Shown: in pieces, positions 63,538-64,000 of the stretch
Layout of the letters: each line of letters begins with the position of its first letter
How positions within the stretch are numbered: position 1 is the stretch's first letter
Source of the DNA: Paractinoplanes atraurantiacus
Lineage (GTDB): Bacteria; Actinomycetota; Actinomycetes; Mycobacteriales; Micromonosporaceae
Direction of reading: 5' to 3'
DNA length: 64,000 nt
NCBI RefSeq assembly: GCF_900215205.1
Contig: NZ_OBDY01000036.1
Location: 45,911 to 109,910 of the forward strand
Notes under the pieces: model-generated
The model's input: only the letters and a program-made list of their open reading frames with translations
What the model was told of the DNA's origin: nothing
Database searches by the model: none
Position numbers and translations under genes: made by a program

Positions 63538-63690
63538 TCAATTTCGACTGAAAGTGCGCTCGGCGAGGTGCCGGCGTTTTCGCGCATTGTCACAGGTGAC
63601 GTCCTGCTGAGCGGCGGATCCATGTAAATCGGTGAACGTATTTCAAAGACATGAGTAGCATATGCACCCTTGATGAAAGGGCGGATTCTA

Positions 63691-63709
63691 GGAGTGGTTG
63701 CAACACTCC
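63691..63709. repeat. Probable terminal inverted repeat of the IS30-family element
   Basis: GGAGTGGTTGCAACACTCC has 6-nt complementary arms (GGAGTG and CACTCC) and sits 5 nt beyond the transposase stop codon, the expected position for the element's end. The other end lies outside the window, so the match cannot be confirmed. Confidence 0.5.
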
Positions 63710-63713
63710 TGGT

Positions 63714-64000
63714 TTATTTACTGGTCAGGAGTGTAGCGAGGCGTTCAGCCGGGGTGTCCCAGCCAAGGGTTTTGCGGGGTCTGCCGTTGAGTTCGACAGC
63801 CACCGCGGCGAGGTGCTGCGGGCTGTGTGAGCTGAGGTCAGTGCCTTTAGGAAAGTATTGACGTAGCAAGCCGTTGGTGTTCTCGTTCGAGCCGCGTTGC
63901 CAGGGCGAGTGAGGATCGCAGAAATAGACTGGCATGCCGGAAGCGGTGCTGAATTGGTGGTGTAACGCCATTTCCCGGCCCTGGTCCCAGGTCAGAGACC
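63714..64000 (-). mobile_element. IS30-family transposase, C-terminal part (runs off window)
   Basis: The minus-strand frame is open to the right window edge and ends at 63714. It reads SLTWDQGREMALHHQFS, then VYFCDPHSPWQRGSNENTNG and LLRQYFPKGTDLSS, and ends with LNGRPRKTLGWDTPAERLA. This is the catalytic C-terminus of IS30 transposases: the Asp of TWDQG and the Glu of SNENTNG belong to the DDE triad. The N-terminal part and the other end of the element lie outside the window. Local GC is lower than in the flanking genes. Confidence 0.93.

Noticed and set aside
63589..63600. GTCAC-AG-GTGAC palindrome after the ROK remnant
   Set aside because: It is short, with no gene start nearby; it could be chance and is not reported as an operator.
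63670..63861. Short plus-strand frame at the IS element end
   Set aside because: It overlaps the transposase reading frame and the terminal repeat, with no domain content.

Overview
This window is high-GC actinomycete DNA, most likely from a Micromonosporaceae member such as an Actinoplanes relative. The grounds are heavy GC in third codon positions, frequent GTG and TTG starts, giant type VII-associated proteins, an AfsR/SARP regulator and a DUF574-type methyltransferase. The family assignment is inferred from gene content only.

Region 1 (1-30509) looks like a type VII secretion (ESX) accessory and effector locus. It runs: a 5'-truncated beta-helix protein with two EccA-like AAA+ ATPase domains; a small protein resembling an inactivated cysteine-peptidase-like module; a 3525-residue protein with a WXG100-like N-terminus, hydrophobic helices, two internal papain/OTU-like cysteine modules and long beta-rich regions; a 4732-residue protein built from about three copies of an unrecognised module of roughly 870 residues; then, beyond a bidirectional hairpin, a ParA-like ATPase, a small EspC/WXG100-like protein and an ECF sigma factor. 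No ESX membrane core (EccB-E, mycosin) lies inside the window.

Region 2 (30744-39577) holds an orphan sugar-binding lipoprotein with a strongly structured leader, an I36-type protease inhibitor, a SARP regulator, and a LacI-controlled CUT1 sugar uptake operon (binding protein, two permeases, SGNH hydrolase, no ATPase). Two matching operator palindromes lie before lacI and before the binding-protein gene.

Region 3 (39555-47356) is mostly minus strand: ABC1/UbiB kinase-like protein, PQQ-propeller secreted protein, secreted alpha/beta hydrolase with EF-hand loops, then an operon of MarR, ThuA and Gfo/Idh/MocA genes. A polyprenyl synthase is transcribed divergently from marR, with a perfect palindrome between them.

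Region 4 (47529-58442) is a surface or contact-toxin island: a 1425-residue DNRLRE/LamG protein, a 2055-residue Rhs/YD protein ending in a YwqJ-like deaminase domain that lacks the expected glutamate, and a SUKH-3-like immunity gene 3 nt downstream.

Region 5 (58474-64000) carries a class A beta-lactamase lipoprotein, a FUSC-like membrane protein, a DUF574 SAM methyltransferase, a NarL-type response regulator next to a 45-nt minisatellite, a 5'-truncated ROK gene, and the end of an IS30-family element running off the window. No rRNA, tRNA or CRISPR was seen, and no gene-free stretch exceeds about 240 bases.
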